Part shown: positions 52,245-60,482 of the stretch, piece by piece
Layout of the letters: each line of letters begins with the position of its first letter
Numbering within the stretch: position 1 is the first letter of the stretch
Source of the DNA: Pseudanabaena sp. FACHB-1998
GTDB taxonomy: Bacteria; Cyanobacteriota; Cyanobacteriia; Pseudanabaenales; Pseudanabaenaceae
Direction: 5' to 3'
Assembly (NCBI RefSeq): GCF_014696355.1
Contig: NZ_JACJQA010000045.1
Span: forward strand, 149,011 to 213,010
Length of the DNA stretch: 64,000 nucleotides
Program-made: the position numbers and the translations under genes
The notes under the pieces: model-generated
The model's database searches: none
What the model saw: only the letters and a program-made list of their open reading frames with translations
Told to the model about the DNA's origin: nothing

Positions 52245-53126
52245 CTAAAAGGCGATCGCTTGTTCTAGGGTGCTGATATTGACTAGAGCTAAATTGGGAG
52301 CCGATCGCTTGACTAAACCTGTCAAGACCTTGCCAGATCCAACCTCGATCGCTTGTTCATAGCCTTGTTCGGCAAGATAGAGACTAATCTCACGCCAACG
52401 CACAGGCGAAGTCATTTGCTTAATGAGCCGATCGCGCAACACCTGCCCTGATGTTGTTGCGTCGTTAGGTTCCACATTGGAAATTACAGGCGTATCCGCA
52501 TCATTAAAAACTGTCCGTTGCAAAGATTCGGCAAACTTAGCGGAGGCAACTGCCATGAGTGGTGAATGGAACGCACCACTTACGGCAAGAGGAATGGCTC
52601 GCTTCGATTTGACCTGATCGCAAATGGATTTGACAGCCGCTTCTGTTCCTGAAATTACTACTTGATCTTTGCTGTTGTCGTTGGCAAGTACTACATTTTC
52701 AGTTTGAGCGATCGCTGCTTCTAGTTGATCGCGATCGAAGCTAATCAACGCGGTCATTGCGCCGCCACTTGCCTCCGCCATCAAAAGCGATCGCTGCTTC
52801 ACCAATTCCAAGCCTGTCGCAAAATCCACAACGCCAGCGCAATAGAGCGCACTATATTCTCCTAAGCTATGCCCTGCGACGGCACTGGGCTTTTCGCCTT
52901 TTTCTTTTAATACATCGCTGAGGATTGCGGAAGTGACGTATAAGCAAGGTTGTGTAAATTGAGTCTTAGCCAATTCCGTGGCATCGGTTTGTGATTTTTC
53001 TAAAATTGACCAACCCAATATTTGCTCAGCCTTGGCAAATTTATCTCGTCCAACCTCTGCCAAATCTAGCCCCATTCCCACAGCTTGCGAGCCTTGCCCT
53101 GGAAATATCCATACATTTTTTGTCAT
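52245..53126 (-). CDS. fabD: Malonyl-CoA:ACP transacylase
   Basis: Loads malonyl groups on acyl-carrier protein for fatty-acid synthesis. 293 residues. N-terminal WIFPGQGSQAVGMGLDLAEV; nucleophile Ser87 in AVAGHSLGEYSALYCAG; Arg in VKQRSLLMAEA; catalytic His in AVSGAFHSPLMAVASAKF; NVEPNDATTSGQVLRDRLIK and VGSGKVLTGLVKR complete the pattern. ATG start at 53126. No fabF/fabH beside it. It interrupts a block of signalling genes on the other strand. Confidence 0.95.
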   Translation of the reverse strand: MTKNVWIFPGQGSQAVGMGLDLAEVGRDKFAKAEQILGWSILEKSQTDATELAKTQFTQPCLYVTSAILSDVLKEKGEKPSAVAGHSLGEYSALYCAGVVDFATGLELVKQRSLLMAEASGGAMTALISFDRDQLEAAIAQTENVVLANDNSKDQVVISGTEAAVKSICDQVKSKRAIPLAVSGAFHSPLMAVASAKFAESLQRTVFNDADTPVISNVEPNDATTSGQVLRDRLIKQMTSPVRWREISLYLAEQGYEQAIEVGSGKVLTGLVKRSAPNLALVNISTLEQAIAF

Positions 53127-53477
53127 TTTTACAAAGAGTTTTTAAAATTCAAAAAGGTTTAGGTATTGATCTTTACACATAAGTAGCTGGGCATAATTAA
53201 AAAAATAAAACCAATCCCTGTGGCGCACACACAGCGTGCGTGTGCCACAGGTTCGTTGAGTCGGGAATTGCTATCAATTCAAACTTTATTGGCTCACTAA
53301 GCGTATGGACACTCTAGGGTTGTTGAGTAATAATGAATCAATCGCTAAGCCTCTTATTCAGAGTCGTTTTCAATTCTTTTAGATCACAACAATTAAAAGC
53401 TTTACCTAGACTGAGTTACAAGACTTGGTGAGCTTTTTATCCAATAGGTCTAATTTAGCCAATCAGAGGGGATAACC
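53127..53477. other. 351-bp divergent region upstream of fabD
   Basis: Contains a family D element at 53182-53252. The remaining ~225 bp before the hybrid kinase is unremarkable apart from a strong ribosome-binding site (GAGGGG) just upstream of the ATG at 53478. No other gene seen. Confidence 0.5.
53182..53252. repeat. Family D element
   Basis: AGTAGCTGGGCATAATTAAA at the left (23 bases identical, in reverse, to 42841-42863), then a hairpin with arms CCTGTGGC (53217-53224) and GCCACAGG (53244-53251) around GCACACACAGCGTGCGTGT. Confidence 0.7.
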
Positions 53478-56400
53478 ATGATAATTAGTGAAAGTCACCT
53501 CAATCCAAAAGATTTACATTCGGCGATCGCCCGCCATTCGCCTTTGGTATCACCAAATACGACCATCATGGCAGCGATCGCACTAATGGGGGAAACTGGT
53601 GCAGACTATGTGCTAGTAGTAGAGAATCTATCGCAAAAGAAAGGGGTGATTGGTATTTTGACCGAACGGGATCTTGTACGTATCATCACCCAGCCCATAC
53701 CTTTAGACCAGTTGCCAATTCAGGCGATGATGAGCCACCCCGTCATTACTATCCAAGAATCTACATTTACTGATATTAATGAAGCTCTCGCCCTATTGCA
53801 ACAGCATCGCATTCGTCATCTCCCTGTGCTAGATGATGGCGATCGCCTTGTGGGGTTAGTAGACCAAAGTACTTTAATCGAAATGGCGAATATAGCTCGT
53901 CACCAACAAGCTGAAGCGGCTCTACACCAGCTTAACCAAAGTTTAGAAAGAAAAGTAGAACAACGAACGGCTGCTTTAAAAGCCAGAAAAGCAACTATTC
54001 GCACAATCTTGGATACGATTCCCGATTTATTGCTGCGACTTCAATGTGATGGCACTTGCTTAGCTTACATCAATTCAGGAATTGAGGCAGATGATTTCCT
54101 ACCGATTGTCAATCATATTTCAGAAGTTCTACCACCAAAATTAGTTCAAAAACAGTTGCAAGTTATTGAGCAAGCAATCACTACAGGTGAATTGCAAGTC
54201 TATGAGCATCACTTTCTTAAGCAAAATCGGGTAGTCTACGAAGAAGTAAGGATATTAGCAATTAATGATCAAGAAGTTTTGGCAATCGTGCGGAATATTA
54301 CTGCGCGTAAACTTGCTGAAGCAGAGCTACAGCAACTTAACAGAAATCTGGAGCGCCGTGGAGAGCGCCGTGAAGAGATCCGTAATGCGGCTTTGCAGCA
54401 GAATGTACTCCGTGCAAACGAAGCCCAACACATCGCTCATCTGGGGGATTGGGAACTAGATCTGCTCAATCAGCAACTAATCTGGTCTGCCGAAATCTTT
54501 AGGATTTTTGGTCTTGACCCCAATCAGCCAGACCCCACCTATGAGCAAGCCCTCAACTATTATCCTCTGGATGACCGACAGCGAGTTATCGATCTCGTAG
54601 ATAGAGTAATTCAGTATGGAGAACCATTTGAAACAGAACTACGGATTATCCGAGCTGATGGTTCAGTTGGATATACTTTTACCAAGGGCAAACCGATTTG
54701 GGATGCTTCAGGGCAAGTGATCGGATTGCTGGGAATTATGATGGATATTAGCGATCGCAAAGTCATCCAAGAAGCTCTAAGACATAGCGAAGAACGTACC
54801 CAAGCCACTCTATTGGCTTTGCCCGATTTGGTGTTTCGGGTTAACAGTGAGGGTAAATATATTGACTTTTTAACCTCTCCTCATGGAAAGAATCTGGTTG
54901 ATCCTCAACAGGTAATTGGCAAAAGTATTTTTGACTCTTTGCCAGCAGATATTATCCCATTACATTCAGAGGCTAAATACACGGCTCTTCAGAAAGCACT
55001 TGCTACGCAAACTTTGCAGACCTACGAACAGCAGGTTTGGATTAATGGTGAACTTCGTTACGAAGAAGTGCGGGTTTCTCCATGCAACAATAATGAAGTC
55101 GTCTTTCTGATCCGCGACATTAGCGATCGCAAACTCGTCGAAAATGCTCTATTGGAATCTCAACAATTTATTCAAACTGTGGTTGACACCGTTCCTCTTG
55201 CATTATTTTGGAAGAATCGAGAGTCTGTTTATTTAGGATGCAATCAGCAGTTTGCCAAAGTGGTTGGGTTGAAGTCGGCTGAAGAGGTTATTGGTAAAAC
55301 TGATTTTGATCTTCCATGGACACCAGTCGAGACCATCGCCTATCAAAAAGATGATCAGAGCGTTATGAAATCTGGTACATCCAGATCGGGGATCGAAGAA
55401 ACGATGACTTTGGCTAATGGGGAACAGCGATGGATGGAGACCCACAAAGCGCCATTGCGTGACTGGACAGATCATATTATTGGTGTAGTGGGCATCACAA
55501 AAGATGTTACTATTCGCCGCCAAATTGAAGCGAGACTAAAATATCAAGCAGAACAAGAACGCATTCTCGGAGCGATTACCCAACGAATGCGAGCGTCCCT
55601 AGACTTGACAGAGATTCTCAAGGCAACTGTTGAGGATGTCCGTGAGGTCTTGCAGTCAGACCGAGTGTTAATTTATCAGTTGATTTTAGGAGAGCCAAGG
55701 TCAGCCCTTGCGGAATCCACTGCATCAAATTGCTCAAAAATTCTGAATGTCGTCTTTCCTGATGAAGCTCTCTCTCAAGAGAGCTACGATTACTATGCTC
55801 AAGGAGGTATGTTTATACTTTGCGATCGCGAAGCGGACGACCCATCGAACTTACCACATTTAGTCAAAGTCCTTACAGAACTCCAAGTTAGAGCCGCCCT
55901 CGCAGTTCCCATTATTCAAAATCAAATCCTTTGGGGATTGCTGATTGTCCATCAATGTGACTCTCCGCGCCACTGGCAAGATATGGAAATAAATTTACTC
56001 CAACAAATTGCCAACTGGTTAGCGATCGCCATTCAACAAGCCAGCCTCCACAGACAACTCCAGTCTGAACTATTAGTAAGGCAGCACACAGAGATAAAGC
56101 TCACTACAAGCAACCAAGAACTCTCAAACTCTAACGAAGAACTTGGTCGGGCTACTCGTCTCAAGGATGAGTTTTTAGCAAATATGAGCCACGAACTCCG
56201 TACTCCACTCAATTCCATCCTTGGTATGTCTGAGGCTCTCCAAGACCAGATCTTCGGGACGATCAATGAGAAGCAACGCAAAGCAATCCAAGCTGTAGAA
56301 CGAAGTGGTGAGCATTTGCTAGCCTTGATCAATGACATTCTCGATGTGGCAAAAATTGAATCAGGGCTGCTGGAATTAGACTGCGCTCCTACGAATGTAG

Positions 56401-57317
56401 ATTCTCTTTGTCAATCTAGCCTTGCCTTTATCAAACAACAAGCCCTGAAAAAACGCATTCAGTTAGAGATTAAACTGCCTAAAAATCTTCCTGACCAAAT
56501 ACTAGATGAACGACGTATCCGACAAGTATTGATTAACTTGCTGAATAATGCCATGAAATTTACGCTAGAGGGTGGGCGGATCACCTTAGAAGTCCAGAAA
56601 GTGGAGGTTCAAGAAGTAGAGAATACTAACTCTTGGACACGTTTTTCAGTCACCGATACAGGTATTGGAATTGCCCCCGAAAATGTCAATAAACTATTTC
56701 AACCCTTTATCCAAATTGATAGCGCCTTAAATAGGCAGTACGATGGAACAGGATTGGGACTGGCTCTAGTTAAGCAGATGGCGGAATTGCATGGCGGTAA
56801 AATAGGTTTAACCAGTGAATTAGGAGTAGGTAGTTGCTTCACGATTGATTTACCCTATTTACCCAGTGAACCTGAAATGAGGGCAGGTTTGCCAACAAAC
56901 GCTATTCCAAAAAGAGAATCCCTATCCTCTCTTGAAGCTACGCATTCTCCGCTAATCTTGATGGCTGAAGATAATGAGGCTAACACTAGTAGTGTTGGTG
57001 ATTATCTAGAGGCAAAAGGTTATCGTCTGCTCTTAGCCAAAAATGGAGAGGAGGCGATCGCTTTAGCGAAATCTCATCAGCCTGACTTAATTTTGATGGA
57101 TATCCAAATGCCGATTATGGATGGACTAGAGGCAACCAAACAAATTCGCCTCGATCCTAATTTGGTTAATATACCAATCATTGCCTTGACAGCATTAGCG
57201 ATGGTTGGCGATCGCGAAAAATGTCTAGCAGCAGGCGCTAATGATTATTTGAGCAAGCCCATAAAGCTCAAGCAACTTACTCACCTAGTGCAAAGCTTTT
57301 TACTTCCTTCCCCGTGA
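53478..57317 (+). CDS. CBS-PAS-GAF hybrid histidine kinase
   Basis: 1279 residues, soluble. CBS pair about 15-145 (VIGILTERDLVRIITQPIPL, HRIRHLPVLDDGDRLVGLVD), which could sense adenine nucleotides. Then a coiled coil, four PAS domains (about 170-280, 300-430, 440-550, 555-675), a phytochrome-type GAF domain (about 695-850), HisKA with His905 in NMSHELRTPLNSILGM, HATPase_c, and a receiver with Asp1208 in LILMDIQMPIMDGLEA. The GAF domain has no obvious CH chromophore motif in the expected place. It probably starts a phosphorelay; no HPt protein is adjacent. ATG start at 53478. Confidence 0.9.
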   Translation: MIISESHLNPKDLHSAIARHSPLVSPNTTIMAAIALMGETGADYVLVVENLSQKKGVIGILTERDLVRIITQPIPLDQLPIQAMMSHPVITIQESTFTDINEALALLQQHRIRHLPVLDDGDRLVGLVDQSTLIEMANIARHQQAEAALHQLNQSLERKVEQRTAALKARKATIRTILDTIPDLLLRLQCDGTCLAYINSGIEADDFLPIVNHISEVLPPKLVQKQLQVIEQAITTGELQVYEHHFLKQNRVVYEEVRILAINDQEVLAIVRNITARKLAEAELQQLNRNLERRGERREEIRNAALQQNVLRANEAQHIAHLGDWELDLLNQQLIWSAEIFRIFGLDPNQPDPTYEQALNYYPLDDRQRVIDLVDRVIQYGEPFETELRIIRADGSVGYTFTKGKPIWDASGQVIGLLGIMMDISDRKVIQEALRHSEERTQATLLALPDLVFRVNSEGKYIDFLTSPHGKNLVDPQQVIGKSIFDSLPADIIPLHSEAKYTALQKALATQTLQTYEQQVWINGELRYEEVRVSPCNNNEVVFLIRDISDRKLVENALLESQQFIQTVVDTVPLALFWKNRESVYLGCNQQFAKVVGLKSAEEVIGKTDFDLPWTPVETIAYQKDDQSVMKSGTSRSGIEETMTLANGEQRWMETHKAPLRDWTDHIIGVVGITKDVTIRRQIEARLKYQAEQERILGAITQRMRASLDLTEILKATVEDVREVLQSDRVLIYQLILGEPRSALAESTASNCSKILNVVFPDEALSQESYDYYAQGGMFILCDREADDPSNLPHLVKVLTELQVRAALAVPIIQNQILWGLLIVHQCDSPRHWQDMEINLLQQIANWLAIAIQQASLHRQLQSELLVRQHTEIKLTTSNQELSNSNEELGRATRLKDEFLANMSHELRTPLNSILGMSEALQDQIFGTINEKQRKAIQAVERSGEHLLALINDILDVAKIESGLLELDCAPTNVDSLCQSSLAFIKQQALKKRIQLEIKLPKNLPDQILDERRIRQVLINLLNNAMKFTLEGGRITLEVQKVEVQEVENTNSWTRFSVTDTGIGIAPENVNKLFQPFIQIDSALNRQYDGTGLGLALVKQMAELHGGKIGLTSELGVGSCFTIDLPYLPSEPEMRAGLPTNAIPKRESLSSLEATHSPLILMAEDNEANTSSVGDYLEAKGYRLLLAKNGEEAIALAKSHQPDLILMDIQMPIMDGLEATKQIRLDPNLVNIPIIALTALAMVGDREKCLAAGANDYLSKPIKLKQLTHLVQSFLLPSP

Positions 57318-57366
57318 ATAAATAGGATTTAGGATAAATTTGTAAAGCCTTTACAAAATCTTCAAT

Positions 57367-58314
57367 ATGACTCAAAAAATTGCTTTTCTGGGATTAGGAC
57401 TAATGGGTGGGGCAATGGCTGCCAACTTGGTTAAACGTGGATATTCAGTCATTGGCTGGAACCGCACCAAAAATCGCCCCACGATCGCCCCATTTATTAA
57501 TGCTGGTGGTTCCTTAGCCGAGTCCCTCCAAGAAGCAGTTACCGATGTCGATGTGGTTTTCTCCTGTTTGGGGGATGTGCCTGATGTCACCGAAGTCCTT
57601 ATCGGCGATGAGGGAGCCATTAACTTTGCCAAGGCTAATACCCTCTTTATCGACACCAGTACCATTGGTAGTAAAGCGGCAAAATCCATTGGCGAAGTCC
57701 TAATAAATGATGGTTTGCGGTTTATGGATGCCCCAGTTTCAGGTGGTGACGTGGGCGCACGTAATGGCACATTAACTTTTATGGTCGGAGGCACTGCCGA
57801 AGATTTGCTAAGTTGTAGGTTCTTCCTTGAGGCGATGGGTAGCAATATCAAACATTGTGGGGCGATCGGGAGTGGTCAAGCGGTCAAGCTCTGCAATCAA
57901 ACCCTTGTGTCAGTCTATATGCTCGCCCTCTGCGAAACGATGCAAATGGCTCAAAAAATGGGTATTGATCCGCAGTTGATTGTTGATGTCTGCGGCAGTG
58001 GGGCGGCTGGCTCTTGGGCGTTAACTAACCTTGGTATGAAAGTTGCTAACGGTGATTATCAACCGGGGTTTGCGATTAAACATATGCTCAAGGACTTACG
58101 ACTTGTGCAGGAGATCGCTGAAGCAATGGACGATCTCCCAAACTTATCGGTTGATTTACCCGTTGATTTGCCCGTTAATTTACAATTCGCCACAGAATTA
58201 CCAGCGATCGCCTTAGCGATGCAAAATTTCCAAAAAGTTAGTCAACTGGATGATGGGCAAGGCGCAGAACAAGGCACACAGGCGATGATTCGAGCCTACA
58301 AACAGGATAAATAA
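57367..58314 (+). CDS. Beta-hydroxyacid dehydrogenase family oxidoreductase
   Basis: 315 residues of the 3-hydroxyisobutyrate dehydrogenase/GLYR family. NAD(P)-binding FLGLGLMGGAMAANLVKRGY at residues 7-26, signature DAPVSGGDVGARNGTLTFMV with the substrate-binding Ser/Gly, catalytic Lys in GSGQAVKLCNQTL, and C-terminal GFAIKHMLKDLRL. Homologues reduce succinic or glyoxylic semialdehyde, but the substrate here is not fixed. An insertion, LSVDLPVDLPVNLQ (about residues 259-272), is a small tandem repeat unusual for the family. ATG start at 57367, 49 bp after the kinase. Confidence 0.88.
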   Translation: MTQKIAFLGLGLMGGAMAANLVKRGYSVIGWNRTKNRPTIAPFINAGGSLAESLQEAVTDVDVVFSCLGDVPDVTEVLIGDEGAINFAKANTLFIDTSTIGSKAAKSIGEVLINDGLRFMDAPVSGGDVGARNGTLTFMVGGTAEDLLSCRFFLEAMGSNIKHCGAIGSGQAVKLCNQTLVSVYMLALCETMQMAQKMGIDPQLIVDVCGSGAAGSWALTNLGMKVANGDYQPGFAIKHMLKDLRLVQEIAEAMDDLPNLSVDLPVDLPVNLQFATELPAIALAMQNFQKVSQLDDGQGAEQGTQAMIRAYKQDK

Positions 58315-58440
58315 ACAAGGGTAGCTAAGCTGCCTTTGTTTATTTATCGTAAATTGTTAAAAATCTTGCAAACTCTAGCAAGTATGCTTTGATACAATGC
58401 GAAGCTATCCCGTAAAGATGCCTCCGCTCCTCCAGAAAAA

Positions 58441-59607
58441 ATGCAACTGGCAAAACGACTTCGTAATATTCAGCCTTCCTTAACTTTAGCGATCGACGCA
58501 AAAGCCAAGGCCATGAAGGCTAGTGGACTTGATGTTTGTAGCTTTAGTGCTGGCGAACCTGACTTTGATACTCCTGATCACATCAAGGCTGCTGCCAAGA
58601 CCGCACTCGATCAAGGTAAGACTCGCTATACTGCCGCCGCAGGTATACCCGAACTCAAACAAGCGATCGCTGCAAAACTCCTGCGCGACAATCAAGTAAC
58701 CTACAAGCCCGAACAAATTATCGTCACTAATGGCGGTAAGCACTCGCTTTACAACCTGATGATGGCGATACTGGATGAGGGGGATGAAGTAATTATTCCT
58801 GTCCCATTTTGGGTTAGCTATCCCGAAATGGCAAAACTCGCCGAGGCAACTCCCATATTCGTAATTACCTCTGAAGAAACGGGCTATAAAATTACGCCTG
58901 AGCAATTAGAATCGGCAATTACTCCCAAAACCAAGCTCTTTGTGCTTAACTCGCCTTCCAATCCCACAGGAATGGTTTATTCCCCTGAGGAAATTCAGGC
59001 ACTTGCCGAGGTTTTGGAACGACATCCCCATGTGTATATCGTTTCCGATGAGATTTACGAAAAGATTCTTTACGACGGAGCGACTCACCTCAGCATTGCC
59101 TCCATTAGCCCTGCGATGTATGAGCGTACTTTAATTAGTAGTGGTTTTGCGAAAGCCTATTCGATGACAGGCTGGCGGGTTGGCTATCTGGCTGGCGCAC
59201 CCGAAATCATCAAGGCAACTACGATTATCCAAGGACATAGCACCTCGAATATTTGTACCTTTGCTCAACACGGAGCCGTAACTGCTCTCAATGACTCCCA
59301 AGAATGTGTAGAGGTAATGCGAAAAGCCTTTGCGGAGCGTCGTGATGTGATGTATGACTTGTTAACTTCCATTAAAGGATTCACTTGTCCTAAACCCGAT
59401 GGGGCGTTCTATCTCTTTCCGAGCATCAAAGCTTTTGGAATGCCTTCTCTAGAATTTTGTGACAAATTACTAGAGGATCAGAAAGTTGCAGTTATTCCGG
59501 GGATTGCCTTCGGTTTGGATAATTGCATCCGTCTTTCCTATGCTACCAACTTGGAAACCATTCGCGAAGGTTGCGATCGCATTCGCAAGTTTGCGGAAAA
59601 GTTATAA
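58441..59607 (+). CDS. aspC: Class I/II aspartate aminotransferase
   Basis: 388-residue PLP enzyme transferring the amino group between aspartate and 2-oxoglutarate. [57 protein letters not shown] with the Asn contacting [18 protein letters not shown] with the Asp; [19 protein letters not shown] with the PLP-binding Lys; and [12 protein letters not shown] with the substrate-binding Arg. Ib subgroup, which can also use prephenate in some bacteria. ATG start at 58441. Normal length. Confidence 0.93.
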   Translation: MQLAKRLRNIQPSLTLAIDAKAKAMKASGLDVCSFSAGEPDFDTPDHIKAAAKTALDQGKTRYTAAAGIPELKQAIAAKLLRDNQVTYKPEQIIVTNGGKHSLYNLMMAILDEGDEVIIPVPFWVSYPEMAKLAEATPIFVITSEETGYKITPEQLESAITPKTKLFVLNSPSNPTGMVYSPEEIQALAEVLERHPHVYIVSDEIYEKILYDGATHLSIASISPAMYERTLISSGFAKAYSMTGWRVGYLAGAPEIIKATTIIQGHSTSNICTFAQHGAVTALNDSQECVEVMRKAFAERRDVMYDLLTSIKGFTCPKPDGAFYLFPSIKAFGMPSLEFCDKLLEDQKVAVIPGIAFGLDNCIRLSYATNLETIREGCDRIRKFAEKL

Positions 59608-59629
59608 AATTTTAAAGTTATCGCTTAGT

Positions 59630-59743
59630 TATAGCTGTGGTCACTTGCATTAGGACAAATCAAAACCAGAAGACGAGTTGCGGCGCGAAGCGCCGCAACT
59701 CGTCTTCTGGTTTTGTGTCCTAACAAGAATGGCAACAGCTATA
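59630..59743. repeat. Family A palindromic element, best complete copy
   Basis: 114 bp, terminal inverted repeat TATAGCTGT (59630-59638) and ACAGCTATA (59735-59743), flanks TCACTTGCATTAGGACAAAT and TGTCCTAACAAGAATGGCA. The core stem has 25 bp perfect arms (59662-59686 and 59690-59714, loop GAA). Lies 22 bp after aspC. Confidence 0.85.
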
Positions 59744-59790
59744 TCACCTGTGAGCGATAACTTTAAAAAAAGAAATTCTCATGACATCTC

Positions 59791-60339
59791 ATGGCAAAAT
59801 TCTACGATCGCCTTAATCCAGAATTACAAACCTTCATTGAAGCACAGCATATTTTCTTTGTAGCAACGGCTCCCACTGATGGACGGGTTAACCTCTCTCC
59901 CAAAGGAATGGATGCTTTGCGCGTAATTAGCGAGTCCGAAATCGCCTACCTCGACCTCACAGGCAGTGGCAATGAAACCGCCGCCCATCTTCTTGAAAAC
60001 AGCCGAATCACTATCATGCTTTGTAGCTTTGCCGAGAAGCCTCTCATCTTGCGTCTCTATGGTCAAGGGCAAGCAATCCGTCCCAGAGATGGGGATTGGC
60101 AAGAATATTTATCTCTATTTCCTGCGATCGCAGGTACTCGCCAAATCGTGCGCGTCAAAGTGGAATCTGTCCAAACTTCCTGTGGTTTTGCAGTTCCCTT
60201 TTATGAATTTTCAGGCGATCGCACTGTCTTAAAGGAATGGGCTGAGAAGAAAGGTGAGGAAGGTGTGTATGCCTATTGGCAAGAAAAAAATCAGCACAGC
60301 ATCGATGGCTTACCAACGGGACTCTTAAACCGTCAATAA
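59791..60339 (+). CDS. Pyridoxamine 5'-phosphate oxidase-fold protein
   Basis: 182 residues with the flavin-binding split-barrel fold: ELQTFIEAQHIFFVATAPTD then GRVNLSPKGMDALRVI (strands 1-2 with the S-P-K-G turn), YLDLTGSGNETAAHLLENSR and ITIMLCSFAEKPLILRLYGQ. The C-terminus, HSIDGLPTGLL, is typical of a cyanobacterial subgroup. Not the vitamin B6 enzyme PdxH itself; probably a flavin- or F420-type oxidoreductase of unknown substrate. ATG start at 59791. Confidence 0.8.
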   Translation: MAKFYDRLNPELQTFIEAQHIFFVATAPTDGRVNLSPKGMDALRVISESEIAYLDLTGSGNETAAHLLENSRITIMLCSFAEKPLILRLYGQGQAIRPRDGDWQEYLSLFPAIAGTRQIVRVKVESVQTSCGFAVPFYEFSGDRTVLKEWAEKKGEEGVYAYWQEKNQHSIDGLPTGLLNRQ

Positions 60340-60482
60340 TGATCCCGCTTAAATCATGATTTCATGATTGTAGTACAAATAAAAATCTACTAATAGTGCG
60401 ATAAATATATTTTATTGAGCTTTTACCACTAAATGTAAGTTAAGGTATTATCTGTCTCAACGTTAAAACAAAAGCATTTTTT

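Noticed and set aside
57372..57851. 159-codon ORF antisense to the hydroxyacid dehydrogenase
   Set aside because: Shadow of a strongly conserved gene, no independent start signal.
60340..60482. Possible cobalamin riboswitch before nrdJ
   Set aside because: No B12-box-like GCCACTG segment in the 143 bp upstream.
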